From the NCBI RefSeq assembly GCF_040182365.1, contig NZ_CP144460.1, positions 2,232,001-2,296,000 on the forward strand: a stretch of DNA of 64,000 bases, in the 5' to 3' direction. Position numbers and translations under genes: made by a program. This document shows positions 1 to 9,702 of this stretch, piece after piece. How positions within the stretch are numbered: position 1 is the stretch's first letter; each line of letters opens with the position of its first letter. The notes under the pieces are model-generated. The model saw only the letters and a list, made by a program, of their open reading frames with translations. It did not search any database and was not told where the DNA came from. Origin of the DNA: Xanthomonas sp. 10-10 (GTDB lineage Bacteria > Pseudomonadota > Gammaproteobacteria > Xanthomonadales > Xanthomonadaceae).

Positions 1-1
1 C

Positions 2-2596
2 GTGCAGCTGAAGACCGGCAAGGTCACCGCCACCGTGTCCACCGTCGATGGCCATGTCAGCTTCGCCGATGCCAATGGCAAGCCGGTGCTGTCGGAAGTG
101 GCCGGCGGGCGCAGCTTTGCGCCGCTGAAGGTGGAAGGCAAGCAGTACCTGAGCGTGCGTCAGCGCTTCCAGTCGCCCGATGACGAAGCCCTGTACGGCT
201 TCGGCCAGCACCAGCAGGGCTGGATGAACCAGAAGGGCCGCAACGTCGAGCTGCAGCAGAACAACATCGACATGGCGGTGCCCTACCTGGTGTCCAGCCG
301 CAACTACGGCCTGCTATGGGACAACAACTCCATCAGCCGCCTGGGCGACCCGCGTGGCCTGCAGCCGCTGCCCAAGACGCTGAAGTTGTACGACGCCAAG
401 GGCAAGGCCGGTGCGCTGACCGCGCGTTATGCGATCAACGGCAAGCAGATCGTCGAGCGTCGCGAGAGCGAGGTGAACTACCAGTACCTGAGCGACCTGA
501 CCAAGTATCCGAAGAAGGCGATCACCAAGGACAAGGACAGCCGCATGCAGGTCACCTGGGAGGGCGAGATCGAAGCGCTCACCGGTGGCGAGCACACCTT
601 CTCGCTGTACTCGAGCGAGTACGCCAAGCTGTACGTGGACGGCAAGCTGATCATCGATCGCTGGCGCCAGAACTGGAACCCGTGGAATCACGAGTTCAAG
701 CTTGAGCTGGAGCCGGGCACGCGCCACACCGTCAAGGTCGAGTGGGACCTGATCGACCCCAGCTACATCGCGCTGCTGCACCGCGACCCGCTGCCTGCCG
801 CTGAAGCCAAGGACCTGTCGCTGTGGTCCGAAGCCGGCCAGATGATCGACTACTACTTCGTCTCGGCCGATTCCTACGACCAGGCGGTGGCCGGCTATCG
901 CGAACTCACTGGCAAGTCGGTGATGCTGCCCAAGTGGGCGTATGGCTTCTGGCAGAGCCGCGAGCGTTACAAGAGCCAGGACGAGTTGGTCGGCGCGGTG
1001 GCCGAATACCGCAAGCGCAAGCTGTCGCTGGACAACATCGTGCTCGACTGGTCGTACTGGCCCGAGAACGCCTGGGGCTCGCACGATTTCGACCCGCAGC
1101 ACTTCCCCGATCCGGACGGCATGGTCAAGGCCGTGCACGACATGCATGCGCAGATCATGATTTCGATCTGGCCCAAGTTCTATCCCACCACCGCCAACTA
1201 CAAGGAACTTGATGCCGCCGGTTTCATGTACAAGCGCAACGTGGAAGTGGGTGAGCTGGACTGGATCGGCAAGGGCTACAAGAACTCGTTCTACGATCCG
1301 TATTCGGAAAAGGCGCAGGCAATCTACTGGCGCCAGGTCAACGAGAAGCTCAACAGCAAGGGCTTCGATGCCTGGTGGATGGACGCCGACGAACCGGACG
1401 TGCATTCCAACCTGGACATCGGCGAGCGCAAGGCGCGCACCACGCCCAACGCGCTGGGCTCGTCCACCGAATACTTCAACTCCTATCCGCTGCCGCACAC
1501 CCATGGCGTGTACGTGGGCGACCGTGCGGCCGACGACAAGCGCGTGTTCATCCTCTCGCGCAAGGGCTATGCAGGCACCCAGCGCAATGCGGTGGCGGTG
1601 TGGAGCGGTGACATCGTCTCGCGCTGGGACGATATGCGCGACCAGATCTCCGGTGGCGTCAACATGGCGCTGTCGGGCCTGCCCAACTGGACCTTCGACA
1701 TCGGCGGCTTTGCGGTCGAGAAGCGCTACGAGAACCAGGACCCGGCGCATCTGCCGGAATGGCGCGAACTCAACACGCGCTGGTTCCAGTTCGGCGCCTT
1801 CGTGCCGATCTTCCGCTCGCACGGCCAGTTCCCGTACCGCGAAATCTGGAACATCGCTCCGGAAGGCACGCCGTTCTACGAGAGCATGGCGTACTACAAC
1901 CGCCTGCGTTACGCATTGCTGCCGTACATCTACAGCCTGGCCGGCGATACCTACCAGCGCGATGGCGTGATCATGCGCGGCATGATGATGGACTTCCCGA
2001 ACGACCCCAAGGTTCGCGACATCAACGACCAGTACCTGTTCGGGCCGGCGTTCCTGGTCGCACCGGTGACCCGCTTCGGTGCCACCTCGCGTCAGGTCTA
2101 TCTGCCGGCCGGCAGCAGCTGGCTGGATTTCGCCACCGGCAAGCGCTACGAAGGTGGCCAGAGCATCGAAGCGGCCGCGCCGATCGAGCGCATGCCGTTG
2201 TTCGTGCGTGCAGGCTCCATCGTGCCCACCGGCCCGGTGCAGGAATACGTGGACCAGAAGCCGGATGCGCCGCTGACGGTGGTGGTCTACACCGGTGCCG
2301 ACGGCGAGTTCTCGCTGTACGAGGACGACGGCAAGGGCTATGGCTACGAAAAGGGCGAGTTCAGCCGCATTCCGTTGGTCTGGAACCAGGCCAAGGGCGA
2401 GCTGAGCATCGGCAAGCGCGAGGGCAGCTGGACCGGCATGCAGGCCAAGCGCACCATCAATGTGCGCTTCGTCGATGGCCCGCGCGACGACGCCGGTGCG
2501 CTCGAGCCCAAGACCGACACCAGCATCCAGTACGACGGAAAGGCGGTCAGCGTGTTGCAGCGCAAGATTGCGTCCGGCAAAGCGCGTCGTCGATGA
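2..2596 (+). CDS. xylS: GH31 alpha-xylosidase with inserted PA14 domain (5' partial)
   Basis: Glycoside hydrolase family 31 enzyme, expected to release alpha-1,6-linked xylose from xyloglucan oligosaccharides, probably in the periplasm. The reading frame is open at the first base, so the true start and any signal peptide lie upstream; 864 residues are visible. A PA14-like insert occupies roughly residues 140-265 of the visible part (EGEIEALTGGEHTFSLYSSE region), as in other xyloglucan-active GH31 enzymes. The catalytic nucleophile motif WWMDADEPD is present, with Asp at visible residue 461, and the acid/base region WSGDIVSRWDD follows near residue 536. The gene is followed after 85 bp by a GH95 fucosidase and then xylB and xylA, which supports xylose release as its task. 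The family call is firm. The alpha-xylosidase specificity is inferred from the PA14 insert and the neighbours. Confidence 0.88.
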   Translation: MQLKTGKVTATVSTVDGHVSFADANGKPVLSEVAGGRSFAPLKVEGKQYLSVRQRFQSPDDEALYGFGQHQQGWMNQKGRNVELQQNNIDMAVPYLVSSRNYGLLWDNNSISRLGDPRGLQPLPKTLKLYDAKGKAGALTARYAINGKQIVERRESEVNYQYLSDLTKYPKKAITKDKDSRMQVTWEGEIEALTGGEHTFSLYSSEYAKLYVDGKLIIDRWRQNWNPWNHEFKLELEPGTRHTVKVEWDLIDPSYIALLHRDPLPAAEAKDLSLWSEAGQMIDYYFVSADSYDQAVAGYRELTGKSVMLPKWAYGFWQSRERYKSQDELVGAVAEYRKRKLSLDNIVLDWSYWPENAWGSHDFDPQHFPDPDGMVKAVHDMHAQIMISIWPKFYPTTANYKELDAAGFMYKRNVEVGELDWIGKGYKNSFYDPYSEKAQAIYWRQVNEKLNSKGFDAWWMDADEPDVHSNLDIGERKARTTPNALGSSTEYFNSYPLPHTHGVYVGDRAADDKRVFILSRKGYAGTQRNAVAVWSGDIVSRWDDMRDQISGGVNMALSGLPNWTFDIGGFAVEKRYENQDPAHLPEWRELNTRWFQFGAFVPIFRSHGQFPYREIWNIAPEGTPFYESMAYYNRLRYALLPYIYSLAGDTYQRDGVIMRGMMMDFPNDPKVRDINDQYLFGPAFLVAPVTRFGATSRQVYLPAGSSWLDFATGKRYEGGQSIEAAAPIERMPLFVRAGSIVPTGPVQEYVDQKPDAPLTVVVYTGADGEFSLYEDDGKGYGYEKGEFSRIPLVWNQAKGELSIGKREGSWTGMQAKRTINVRFVDGPRDDAGALEPKTDTSIQYDGKAVSVLQRKIASGKARRR

Positions 2597-2681
2597 TCGC
2601 AGGCTGTCTTCAGTCGATGAGCGAGCAGATGCCGGAACGCCGCAAGGCAGTCGCGGGCGGTTCCGGTGAGGCAGCACGGCG

Positions 2682-5060
2682 GTGGCCGTGCTGACCCGGC
2701 GCGAGCTGTGCAAGGCAACCGGGGCAGCGCTTGCGGTCCTGGGCGCCGCACCGGTTGCCGCGCAGGCTGCAGCGTCGTCGAAACACGCCGCGTTGCCGGC
2801 CGCCGCGCCCGCCGATGCATTGCAGCTGTGGTACCGAGAACCGGCCAACGAATGGGTGGAGGCTTTGCCGGTCGGCAATGGACGACTCGGCGCGATGGTG
2901 TGGGGCGGCATTGCCCACGAGCGCCTGCAACTCAACGAAGACACGCTCTACGCGGGCGGCCCCTACGATTCCACCAGCCCGGAGGGATTGGCCGCGTTGC
3001 CGCAGGTGCGTGCGTTGATCTTTGCCGGCCGCTATGCCGAGGCCGAACAGCTGGCCGACGCCAAGCTGCTCTCGCGTCCGCTCAAGCAGATGCCGTACCA
3101 ACCGCTCGGCGATCTGTTGCTGGATTTCGATCGTGCCGACGGCATCAGCGAGTACCGGCGCCAGCTGGATCTGGATACCGCGCTGGCCACCACCAGCTTC
3201 CGCTCCGGCGGCGCGCTGCATCGGCGCGAGGTGTTCGTTTCTGCGCAGTCGCAATGCATCGTGGTGCGTCTGTCGTGCGACCGCCCGCGCGCGATTTCCT
3301 TGCGTGTAGGCATCGACAGCCCGCAACGCGGCGAGGTCACGGCAGAGCAGGGCAGTTTGCTGTTCAGCGGCCGCAACGGCAGCTTTGCCGGCATCGACGG
3401 CAAGTTGCGCTTTGCGCTGCGCGTGTTGCCGCAGGTCAAAGGCGGCACGGTGACCGCATTGCGCGATCGCTTGCGTATCGAGGGCGCCGATGAAGTGGTG
3501 TTGCTGCTCACCGCAGCCACCAGCTACCAGCGTTACGACATGGTCGATGGCGACCCGCTTGCGCTCACCGCAGCCAGCATGCAGAAGGCGGGCAAGCTGG
3601 ACTACGCGGCATTGCTGCGTGCGCACCTGGCCGATCACCAGCGCCTGTTCCGGCGCGTGGCGATCGACCTGGGTACCAGCGAAGCGGCAGCGCTGCCCAC
3701 CGATCAACGTGTGCAGCAGTTTGCCGGCGGCGACGACCCGGCATTGGCTGCGCTCTATCATCAATACGGTCGCTATCTGTTGATCTGCAGCTCGCGGCCC
3801 GGCACCCAGCCGGCCAACCTGCAGGGCATCTGGAACGACCTGATGCAGCCGCCGTGGGAAAGCAAGTACACCATCAACGTCAACACCGAGATGAACTACT
3901 GGCCCAGCGAGGCCAACGCACTGCACGAGTGCGTGGAACCGCTGGAATCCATGCTGTTCGACCTGGCCAGGACCGGCGCGCATACCGCACGTGCGCTCTA
4001 TGGTGCGCCGGGCTGGGTGGTGCACAACAACACCGATCTATGGCGCCAGGCCGGGCCGATCGATGGCGCCAAGTGGAGCCTGTGGCCGATGGGCGGGGTG
4101 TGGCTGCTGCAACAGCTCTGGGACCGCTGGGACTACGGGCGCGACCGTGCGTACCTGAGCAAGATCTACCCGTTGTTCAAGGGCGCGGCTGAGTTCTTCG
4201 TCGCCACGCTGGTGCGCGACCCGCAGACCGGTGCGATGGTGACCAACCCGTCGATGTCGCCGGAAAACCAGCATCCGTTCGGTGCCGCCCTCTGCGCCGG
4301 CCCGACCATGGATGCGCAGCTGTTGCGCGATCTGTTCGCGCAGTGCATCGCGATGAGCAAGCTGCTGAAGGTGGATGCGGAGTTCGCGCAACAATTGAGC
4401 ACGCTGCGCGAGCAATTGCCGCCCAACCGCATCGGCAAGGCCGGGCAGTTGCAGGAATGGCAGCAGGACTGGGACATGCAAGCGCCGGAGATCCATCACC
4501 GGCACGTCTCGCACCTGTACGCGCTGCATCCGTCCAGCCAGATCAATCTGCGCGACACGCCGGAGCTTGCCGCCGCCGCAAAGCGCACGCTGGAAACGCG
4601 CGGCGACAACACCACCGGCTGGGGCATCGGCTGGCGCCTGAATCTTTGGGCACGGCTGGCCGATGGCGAGCATGCGTATCGCATCCTGCAACTGCTGATC
4701 TCGCCCGAGCGCACCTACCCGAACCTGTTCGACGCACATCCGCCGTTCCAGATCGACGGCAACTTCGGCGGTACCGCCGGCATTACCGAAATGCTGTTGC
4801 AAAGCTGGGGCGGCAGTGTGTTCCTGCTGCCGGCCCTGCCCAGCGCCTGGCCGCGCGGCAGCGTGCGTGGCTTGCGTGTGCGCGGCGGTGCCAGCGTGGA
4901 TCTGGACTGGGATGCCGGTCGCTTGCAGCAGGCACGCCTGCACAGCGATCGTGGCGGGCGCTATCAACTGTCCTATGCAGGGCAGACCCTGGCCCTGGAA
5001 CTGGGCGCCGGCCGCACCCAGCAGGTGGGACTCAACAACAACCGATTGGTGAAGCAATGA
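2682..5060 (+). CDS. GH95 alpha-L-fucosidase, exported
   Basis: Glycoside hydrolase family 95 protein of 792 residues, predicted to remove alpha-1,2-linked L-fucose from xyloglucan side chains. It starts at GTG 2682 behind a GGTGAGG ribosome-binding site at 2664-2670. The N-terminus (RRELCKATG followed by an Ala-rich hydrophobic stretch) resembles a twin-arginine signal peptide, so the enzyme is probably periplasmic. Family landmarks are visible: NVNTEMNYWPSEA, carrying the two conserved Asn residues, SPENQHPFG with the putative acid Glu, and FQIDGNFGGTAGI with the conserved Asp. Its stop codon overlaps the xylB start (ATGA at 5057-5060), so the two are translationally coupled. Linkage distinctness (1,2 versus other alpha-fucosides) cannot be decided from sequence alone. 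Confidence 0.9.
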   Translation: MAVLTRRELCKATGAALAVLGAAPVAAQAAASSKHAALPAAAPADALQLWYREPANEWVEALPVGNGRLGAMVWGGIAHERLQLNEDTLYAGGPYDSTSPEGLAALPQVRALIFAGRYAEAEQLADAKLLSRPLKQMPYQPLGDLLLDFDRADGISEYRRQLDLDTALATTSFRSGGALHRREVFVSAQSQCIVVRLSCDRPRAISLRVGIDSPQRGEVTAEQGSLLFSGRNGSFAGIDGKLRFALRVLPQVKGGTVTALRDRLRIEGADEVVLLLTAATSYQRYDMVDGDPLALTAASMQKAGKLDYAALLRAHLADHQRLFRRVAIDLGTSEAAALPTDQRVQQFAGGDDPALAALYHQYGRYLLICSSRPGTQPANLQGIWNDLMQPPWESKYTINVNTEMNYWPSEANALHECVEPLESMLFDLARTGAHTARALYGAPGWVVHNNTDLWRQAGPIDGAKWSLWPMGGVWLLQQLWDRWDYGRDRAYLSKIYPLFKGAAEFFVATLVRDPQTGAMVTNPSMSPENQHPFGAALCAGPTMDAQLLRDLFAQCIAMSKLLKVDAEFAQQLSTLREQLPPNRIGKAGQLQEWQQDWDMQAPEIHHRHVSHLYALHPSSQINLRDTPELAAAAKRTLETRGDNTTGWGIGWRLNLWARLADGEHAYRILQLLISPERTYPNLFDAHPPFQIDGNFGGTAGITEMLLQSWGGSVFLLPALPSAWPRGSVRGLRVRGGASVDLDWDAGRLQQARLHSDRGGRYQLSYAGQTLALELGAGRTQQVGLNNNRLVKQ

Positions 5061-6550
5061 GCTTGTACGTAGGACTGGACGTGGGCACGCAGAGCGTCAA
5101 GCTGGTGGCCTACGACGCGCAGGAGCGCGCGGTGGTCGCCACCATCGCCGCGCCGATGGAGCTGATCAGCCGCGACGATGGCACCCGCGAGCAACATGCG
5201 CAGTGGTGGATCGACGGCATCGTGCACTGCTTCGCGCAGCTCGACGGTGAGCAGCGTGCGCGCGTGCGCGGCATCTCGGTGTCGGGCCAGCAGCACGGCT
5301 TCGTACCGGTGGCTGCCGATGGCAGCGTCACCGCACCGGTCAAGCTATGGTGCGACACCAGCACCGCACTGGAATGCGACGAAATCATGGACGCGGTGGG
5401 CGGCGCGGCAGGCAGCGTGGCCGCCGCCGGCAACCCGATCATGGCCGGCTACACCGCCTCCAAGTTGCCGTGGACGCGCAAGCACCGGCCCGAGGCGTAT
5501 GCGGCGATGACCACGGTGATGCTGCCGCACGACTACATCAACTTCTGGCTCACCGGCGAGCGCTTCGCCGAGGTGGGCGATGCCTCGGGCACTGGCTGGC
5601 TGGATGTACGCACGCGGCAATGGTCAGAGCGCATGTTGAGCGCAGTGGATGCGCAGCGCGATCTGCGCACTGCATTGCCGCCGCTGGTGGAGACCGGCGC
5701 GGTCTACGCCCTGTCCGATGCCGCTGCAGATGCGCTGAATCTGCCGGCCGGCGTGCGTGTCACCACCGGCGGCGGCGACAACATGATGGCCGCCATCGGC
5801 ACCGGAAACGTGGTGCCTGGGCGCCTGACCATGAGCCTGGGCACCTCGGGCACCTTGTTCGCCTACGCCGATCACCCGGTGGTGGACGACGACGCACGCT
5901 GGGCCGCATTTTGCTCGTCCAGCGGCGGCTGGCTGCCGCTGATCTGCACCATGAACTGCACCGTCGCCACCGAGGCGGTGATGCGCATGTTCTCGATCAC
6001 CCGCGAACAGACCGACGCCTTGATCGCCAGCACCACGCCGGGCGCAGATGGCCTGGTGCTGCTGCCGTTCTTCAACGGCGAGCGCACGCCCAATTTGCCG
6101 GACGCACGCGGCTGCCTGTTCGGCATGGACCTGCACAACACCACCGCCGCGCATTTCTATCGCGCCGCGATGGAAGGGGCGACCTACAGCCTGCGCAACG
6201 GCTTCGATGCCTTCGTCGCTGCCGGCCTGCAGTTCGATACCATCCTGCTCACCGGCGGCGGCAGCAAGAGCGCGCAGTGGCGGCAGATGGTGGCCGATAT
6301 CTTCAACCTGCAGGTCGTGGTGCCGAGCCAGCCGGAAGGCGCTGCCTTCGGTGCCGCGCTGCAGGCCTTGTGGGCCTGCGATCGCGACGATGGTGGCGAT
6401 GCCGCGTTGTCGGAGGTGGTGCTGGAGCATCTGCAGATCGATGAAGAGCTGTCGGCGCATCCCGATCCGCAGCGCGTGGCCCAATATCAGCAGCACTACC
6501 AAGCCTTCCTCAAGCACCTGCATGTCGTCAGCCCGCTCTACGCTGACTGA
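5057..6550 (+). CDS. xylB: Xylulokinase
   Basis: FGGY-family carbohydrate kinase of 497 residues that phosphorylates D-xylulose to xylulose 5-phosphate for entry into the pentose phosphate pathway. The protein begins MSLYVGLDVGTQSVK, the N-terminal ATP-binding fold signature, and carries GQQHGFV and the C-terminal phosphate-binding LTGGGSKSAQWRQM motif typical of xylulokinases. I chose ATG 5057 because it overlaps the fucosidase stop in an ATGA arrangement and gives a canonical N-terminus. The same frame stays open upstream inside the fucosidase gene, but that extension has no family similarity. It is followed 36 bp later by xylA. Length matches the family. Confidence 0.96.
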   Translation: MSLYVGLDVGTQSVKLVAYDAQERAVVATIAAPMELISRDDGTREQHAQWWIDGIVHCFAQLDGEQRARVRGISVSGQQHGFVPVAADGSVTAPVKLWCDTSTALECDEIMDAVGGAAGSVAAAGNPIMAGYTASKLPWTRKHRPEAYAAMTTVMLPHDYINFWLTGERFAEVGDASGTGWLDVRTRQWSERMLSAVDAQRDLRTALPPLVETGAVYALSDAAADALNLPAGVRVTTGGGDNMMAAIGTGNVVPGRLTMSLGTSGTLFAYADHPVVDDDARWAAFCSSSGGWLPLICTMNCTVATEAVMRMFSITREQTDALIASTTPGADGLVLLPFFNGERTPNLPDARGCLFGMDLHNTTAAHFYRAAMEGATYSLRNGFDAFVAAGLQFDTILLTGGGSKSAQWRQMVADIFNLQVVVPSQPEGAAFGAALQALWACDRDDGGDAALSEVVLEHLQIDEELSAHPDPQRVAQYQQHYQAFLKHLHVVSPLYAD

Positions 6551-6586
6551 TTCACCACTCCCCCAGAACCAAGGACATCACACCCC

Positions 6587-7924
6587 ATGAGCAACACCGT
6601 TTACATCGGCGCGAAGGAATACTTCCCCGGCATCGGCAAGATCGGCTTCGAAGGCCGCGATTCCGACAACCCGCTCGCGTTCAAGGTCTACGACGCCAAC
6701 AAGCAGGTCGGCGACAAGACCATGGCCGAGCACCTGCGCTTTGCCGTGGCCTACTGGCACAGCTTCTGCGGCAACGGCGCCGATCCGTTCGGCCCGGGCA
6801 CGCGCGCGTATCCGTGGGATGTGGGCAACACCGCGTTGAATCGTGCCGAAGCCAAGGCCGATGCCGCATTCGAATTCTTCACCAAGCTCGGCGTGCCGTA
6901 CTACTGCTTCCACGACGTGGACCTGTCGCCGGATGCCGACGACATCGGCGAGTACGAAAAGAATCTCAAGCACATGGTCGGCATCGCCAAGCAGCGTCAG
7001 GCCGACACCGGCATCAAGCTGCTGTGGGGCACCGCCAACCTGTTCTCGCACCCGCGCTACATGAACGGCGCATCCACCAACCCGGACTTCAACGTGGTGG
7101 CGCGTGCGGCCGTGCAGGTCAAGGCCGCGATCGATGCCACCGTGGAATTGGGCGGCGAGAACTACGTGTTCTGGGGCGGCCGCGAAGGCTACGCCTGCCT
7201 GCACAACACCCAGATGAAGCGCGAGCAGGACAACATGGCGCGCTTCTTGACCCTGGCACGCGACTACGGCCGCGCCATCGGCTTCACCGGCAATTTCCTG
7301 ATCGAGCCCAAGCCGATGGAGCCGATGAAGCACCAGTACGACTTCGACAGCGCCACGGTGATCGGCTTCCTGCGCCAGCACGGTCTGGACCAGGACTTCA
7401 AGCTCAACATCGAAGCCAACCACGCCACGCTCTCGGGCCACAGCTTCGAGCACGACCTGCAGGTGGCAGCCGATGCCGGCCTACTGGGCAGCATCGACGC
7501 CAACCGCGGCAATCCGCAGAACGGCTGGGACACCGACCAGTTCCCGACCGACCTGTACGACACCGTCGGCGCGATGCTGGTGGTGCTGCGGCAGGGCGGG
7601 CTGGCACCGGGCGGCTTGAACTTCGATGCCAAGGTGCGCCGCGAGTCGTCCGACCCGCAGGATCTGTTCCTGGCGCATATCGGCGGCATGGACGCGTTCG
7701 CACGCGGCCTGGAAGTGGCCAACGCGCTGCTGACGTCGTCGCCGCTGGAGCAGTGGCGCGCCGAGCGTTACGCCAGCTTCGACAGCGGTGCCGGTGCTGA
7801 TTTTGCCAACGGCAGCAGCACGCTGGCGGACCTGGCCAGCTACGCGGCCGGCAACGCGCCCAAGCAGGTCAGCGGGCGCCAGGAAGCGTATGAGAACTTG
7901 ATCAACCAGTATCTGACGCGTTGA
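6587..7924 (+). CDS. xylA: Xylose isomerase
   Basis: Class II xylose isomerase of 445 residues that interconverts D-xylose and D-xylulose in the cytoplasm. The long N-terminal insert typical of class II enzymes is present. Active-site landmarks are [22 protein letters not shown], the metal-binding IEPKPMEP stretch and [12 protein letters not shown] ribosome-binding site (AAGGA) precedes ATG 6587. Together with xylB upstream and the sugar symporter downstream it forms a complete xylose uptake and entry pathway coupled to xyloglucan-degrading enzymes. Confidence 0.97.
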   Translation: MSNTVYIGAKEYFPGIGKIGFEGRDSDNPLAFKVYDANKQVGDKTMAEHLRFAVAYWHSFCGNGADPFGPGTRAYPWDVGNTALNRAEAKADAAFEFFTKLGVPYYCFHDVDLSPDADDIGEYEKNLKHMVGIAKQRQADTGIKLLWGTANLFSHPRYMNGASTNPDFNVVARAAVQVKAAIDATVELGGENYVFWGGREGYACLHNTQMKREQDNMARFLTLARDYGRAIGFTGNFLIEPKPMEPMKHQYDFDSATVIGFLRQHGLDQDFKLNIEANHATLSGHSFEHDLQVAADAGLLGSIDANRGNPQNGWDTDQFPTDLYDTVGAMLVVLRQGGLAPGGLNFDAKVRRESSDPQDLFLAHIGGMDAFARGLEVANALLTSSPLEQWRAERYASFDSGAGADFANGSSTLADLASYAAGNAPKQVSGRQEAYENLINQYLTR

Positions 7925-8010
7925 TGTCCCGTGGCCGGCGGCGCAGTGCGCGTCGCCGGCCGATGGCGGTCGCCCCGTGGCCGCGCCCTTGCATGTTTCC
8001 AGGTGAACCC

Positions 8011-9438
8011 ATGTCCAGTGTCTCCATTGACGGCGCCCCCGATGCCGGCGAGAACACCCGTTTCATCATCCTGATCAGCTGTGTGGCCACGATTGGCGGC
8101 TTTCTGTTCGGCTTCGACAGTGGCGTGATCAACGGCACCGTCGACGGGCTCAAGCAGACCTTCAATTCCAGCGCCGCCGAGACCGGGTTCGAAGTCGCCT
8201 CGATGCTGCTGGGGTGCGCCATTGGCGCCTTCTTTGCCGGCCGCCTGGCCGACCGCTGGGGCCGCCGCGCGGTCCTGATCATTTCTGCGGCGCTGTTTCT
8301 GCTCTCGGCCATTGGCGCCGGTGCCTCGCACAGCTCCGGCTTCTTCATCTTCGCCCGCGTGATGGGCGGCTTTGCGGTGGGCGCGGCCAGCGTCATCTCG
8401 CCGGCCTACATCGCCGAGGTCGCCTCCGCGCGCTATCGCGGCCGGCTCGCCACGATGCAGCAGATCGCCATCATCAGCGGGCTGTTCTGCGCGTTTCTGA
8501 GCAACTACCTGCTGGCCAACGCCGCCGGTGCCTCCACCGAACCGTTATGGGCCGGGCAGGCCGCCTGGCGCTGGATGTTCTGGATGCAGGCGATTCCCTC
8601 CTTGCTGTTCCTGTTGCTGCTGCTGGTCATTCCGGAAAGCCCGCGCTACCTGGTGGTCAAGGGCCGCCGCGAGCAGGCGCTGGTGGTGTTGAAGCGCCTG
8701 TACGGCAACGCCGCCGCGCAGACCAAGCTGGGCGAAATCTCCGCCTCGATGTCGGCCGACCAGCACAAGCCCAAGTTCTCCGATCTGATCAGCAAGACCA
8801 CCGGCAAGGTGCGCCCGATCGTCTGGATCGGCGTGGGCCTGGCGGTGTTCCAGCAGCTGGTCGGCATCAACGTGGTGTTCTACTACGGCGCCGTACTGTG
8901 GCAGGCGGTGGGCTTCTCCGAACAGGACGCGCTGCTGATCAACGTGCTCTCTGGCGGCCTGAGCATCGGCGCCTGCCTGGTCACAGTGATGCTGGTCGAC
9001 AAGATCGGCCGCAAGCCACTGCTGTGGATCGGCTCGGCCGGCATGGCGGTGTCGCTGGCCCTGGTGACCTATGCCTTCGCCACCGCCTCGCTGGACCCCA
9101 ACGGCAAGCTCGCCATGTCCGATGCCATGGGCATGCTGGCGCTGGTGGCCGCCAACGTCTACGTGGTGTTCTTCAACGCCTCATGGGGCCCGGTGATGTG
9201 GGTGATGCTGGGCGAGATGTTCCCCAACCAGATCCGCGGCTCGGGCCTGGCCATTGCCGGTGCCGCGCAATGGACGTCCAACTTCGCCATCACCGTCAGC
9301 TTCCCGATCCTGCTCGGCAGCATCGGCCTGGCCGGCGCCTACGGCATCTACACCGTCGCCGCCTTCATCTCGGTGTTCTTCGTGCTCAAGTACGTCTACG
9401 AGACCAAGGGCAAGGAGCTGGAGCAGATGGAGGGCTGA
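8011..9438 (+). CDS. MFS sugar/H+ symporter, sugar porter family
   Basis: Major facilitator superfamily sugar porter of 475 residues with twelve predicted membrane segments. Signatures include the early GFLFGFDSGVING segment, GRLADRWGRRAV in the loop after the second helix pair, PESPRYLVVKGR at the end of helix 6 and the terminal YETKGKELE. I chose ATG 8011 because it follows AGGTGAA and leads directly into the conserved first helix; an upstream in-frame ATG at 7924 would add a basic, non-conserved stretch overlapping the xylA stop. Position after xylA suggests D-xylose import, although other monosaccharides cannot be excluded. Confidence 0.9.
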   Translation: MSSVSIDGAPDAGENTRFIILISCVATIGGFLFGFDSGVINGTVDGLKQTFNSSAAETGFEVASMLLGCAIGAFFAGRLADRWGRRAVLIISAALFLLSAIGAGASHSSGFFIFARVMGGFAVGAASVISPAYIAEVASARYRGRLATMQQIAIISGLFCAFLSNYLLANAAGASTEPLWAGQAAWRWMFWMQAIPSLLFLLLLLVIPESPRYLVVKGRREQALVVLKRLYGNAAAQTKLGEISASMSADQHKPKFSDLISKTTGKVRPIVWIGVGLAVFQQLVGINVVFYYGAVLWQAVGFSEQDALLINVLSGGLSIGACLVTVMLVDKIGRKPLLWIGSAGMAVSLALVTYAFATASLDPNGKLAMSDAMGMLALVAANVYVVFFNASWGPVMWVMLGEMFPNQIRGSGLAIAGAAQWTSNFAITVSFPILLGSIGLAGAYGIYTVAAFISVFFVLKYVYETKGKELEQMEG

Positions 9439-9473
9439 TTCTGTCTGTTGTGCCGATATCGGCATGGAAAACG

Positions 9474-9502
9474 AAGAAGGCCGCGCAACGCGCGGCCTTC
9501 TT
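9474..9502 (+). terminator. Rho-independent terminator of the xyloglucan/xylose operon
   Basis: Perfect 13-bp inverted repeat (arms 9474-9486 and 9490-9502) with a 3-nt AAC loop, starting 36 bp after the symporter stop. The arm contains GGCCGCGC and the descending arm ends in CTTCTTG, giving a modest U-rich tail. Confidence 0.85.
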
Positions 9503-9702
9503 GTAGAAGCGTGTTCATCCGCCCGGCATGGTCACATCGCCGCTGGGGAGTGCATCATCCTTGTTGCAAGGCGCTTGTTGCCTGGGAGCAGCACGGATCC
9601 GCTGTCGATGTCACTCTCGCGATCTGTGCGCTTCGGCTATACGCGATGTGCTAATTGGCTTCACACTAGGCAAAATTCGTCGAAGAACCAGGGAGTGGTT
9701 GC

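Noticed and set aside
314-2944. Long minus-strand open frame opposite the GH31 gene
   Set aside because: Low-complexity Arg/Ala/His-rich product with no domain; a typical antisense artefact of high-GC coding DNA.
4343-5056. In-frame upstream extension of xylB through the fucosidase gene
   Set aside because: The extension is a shadow of the GH95 gene; the xylB protein begins normally at ATG 5057.
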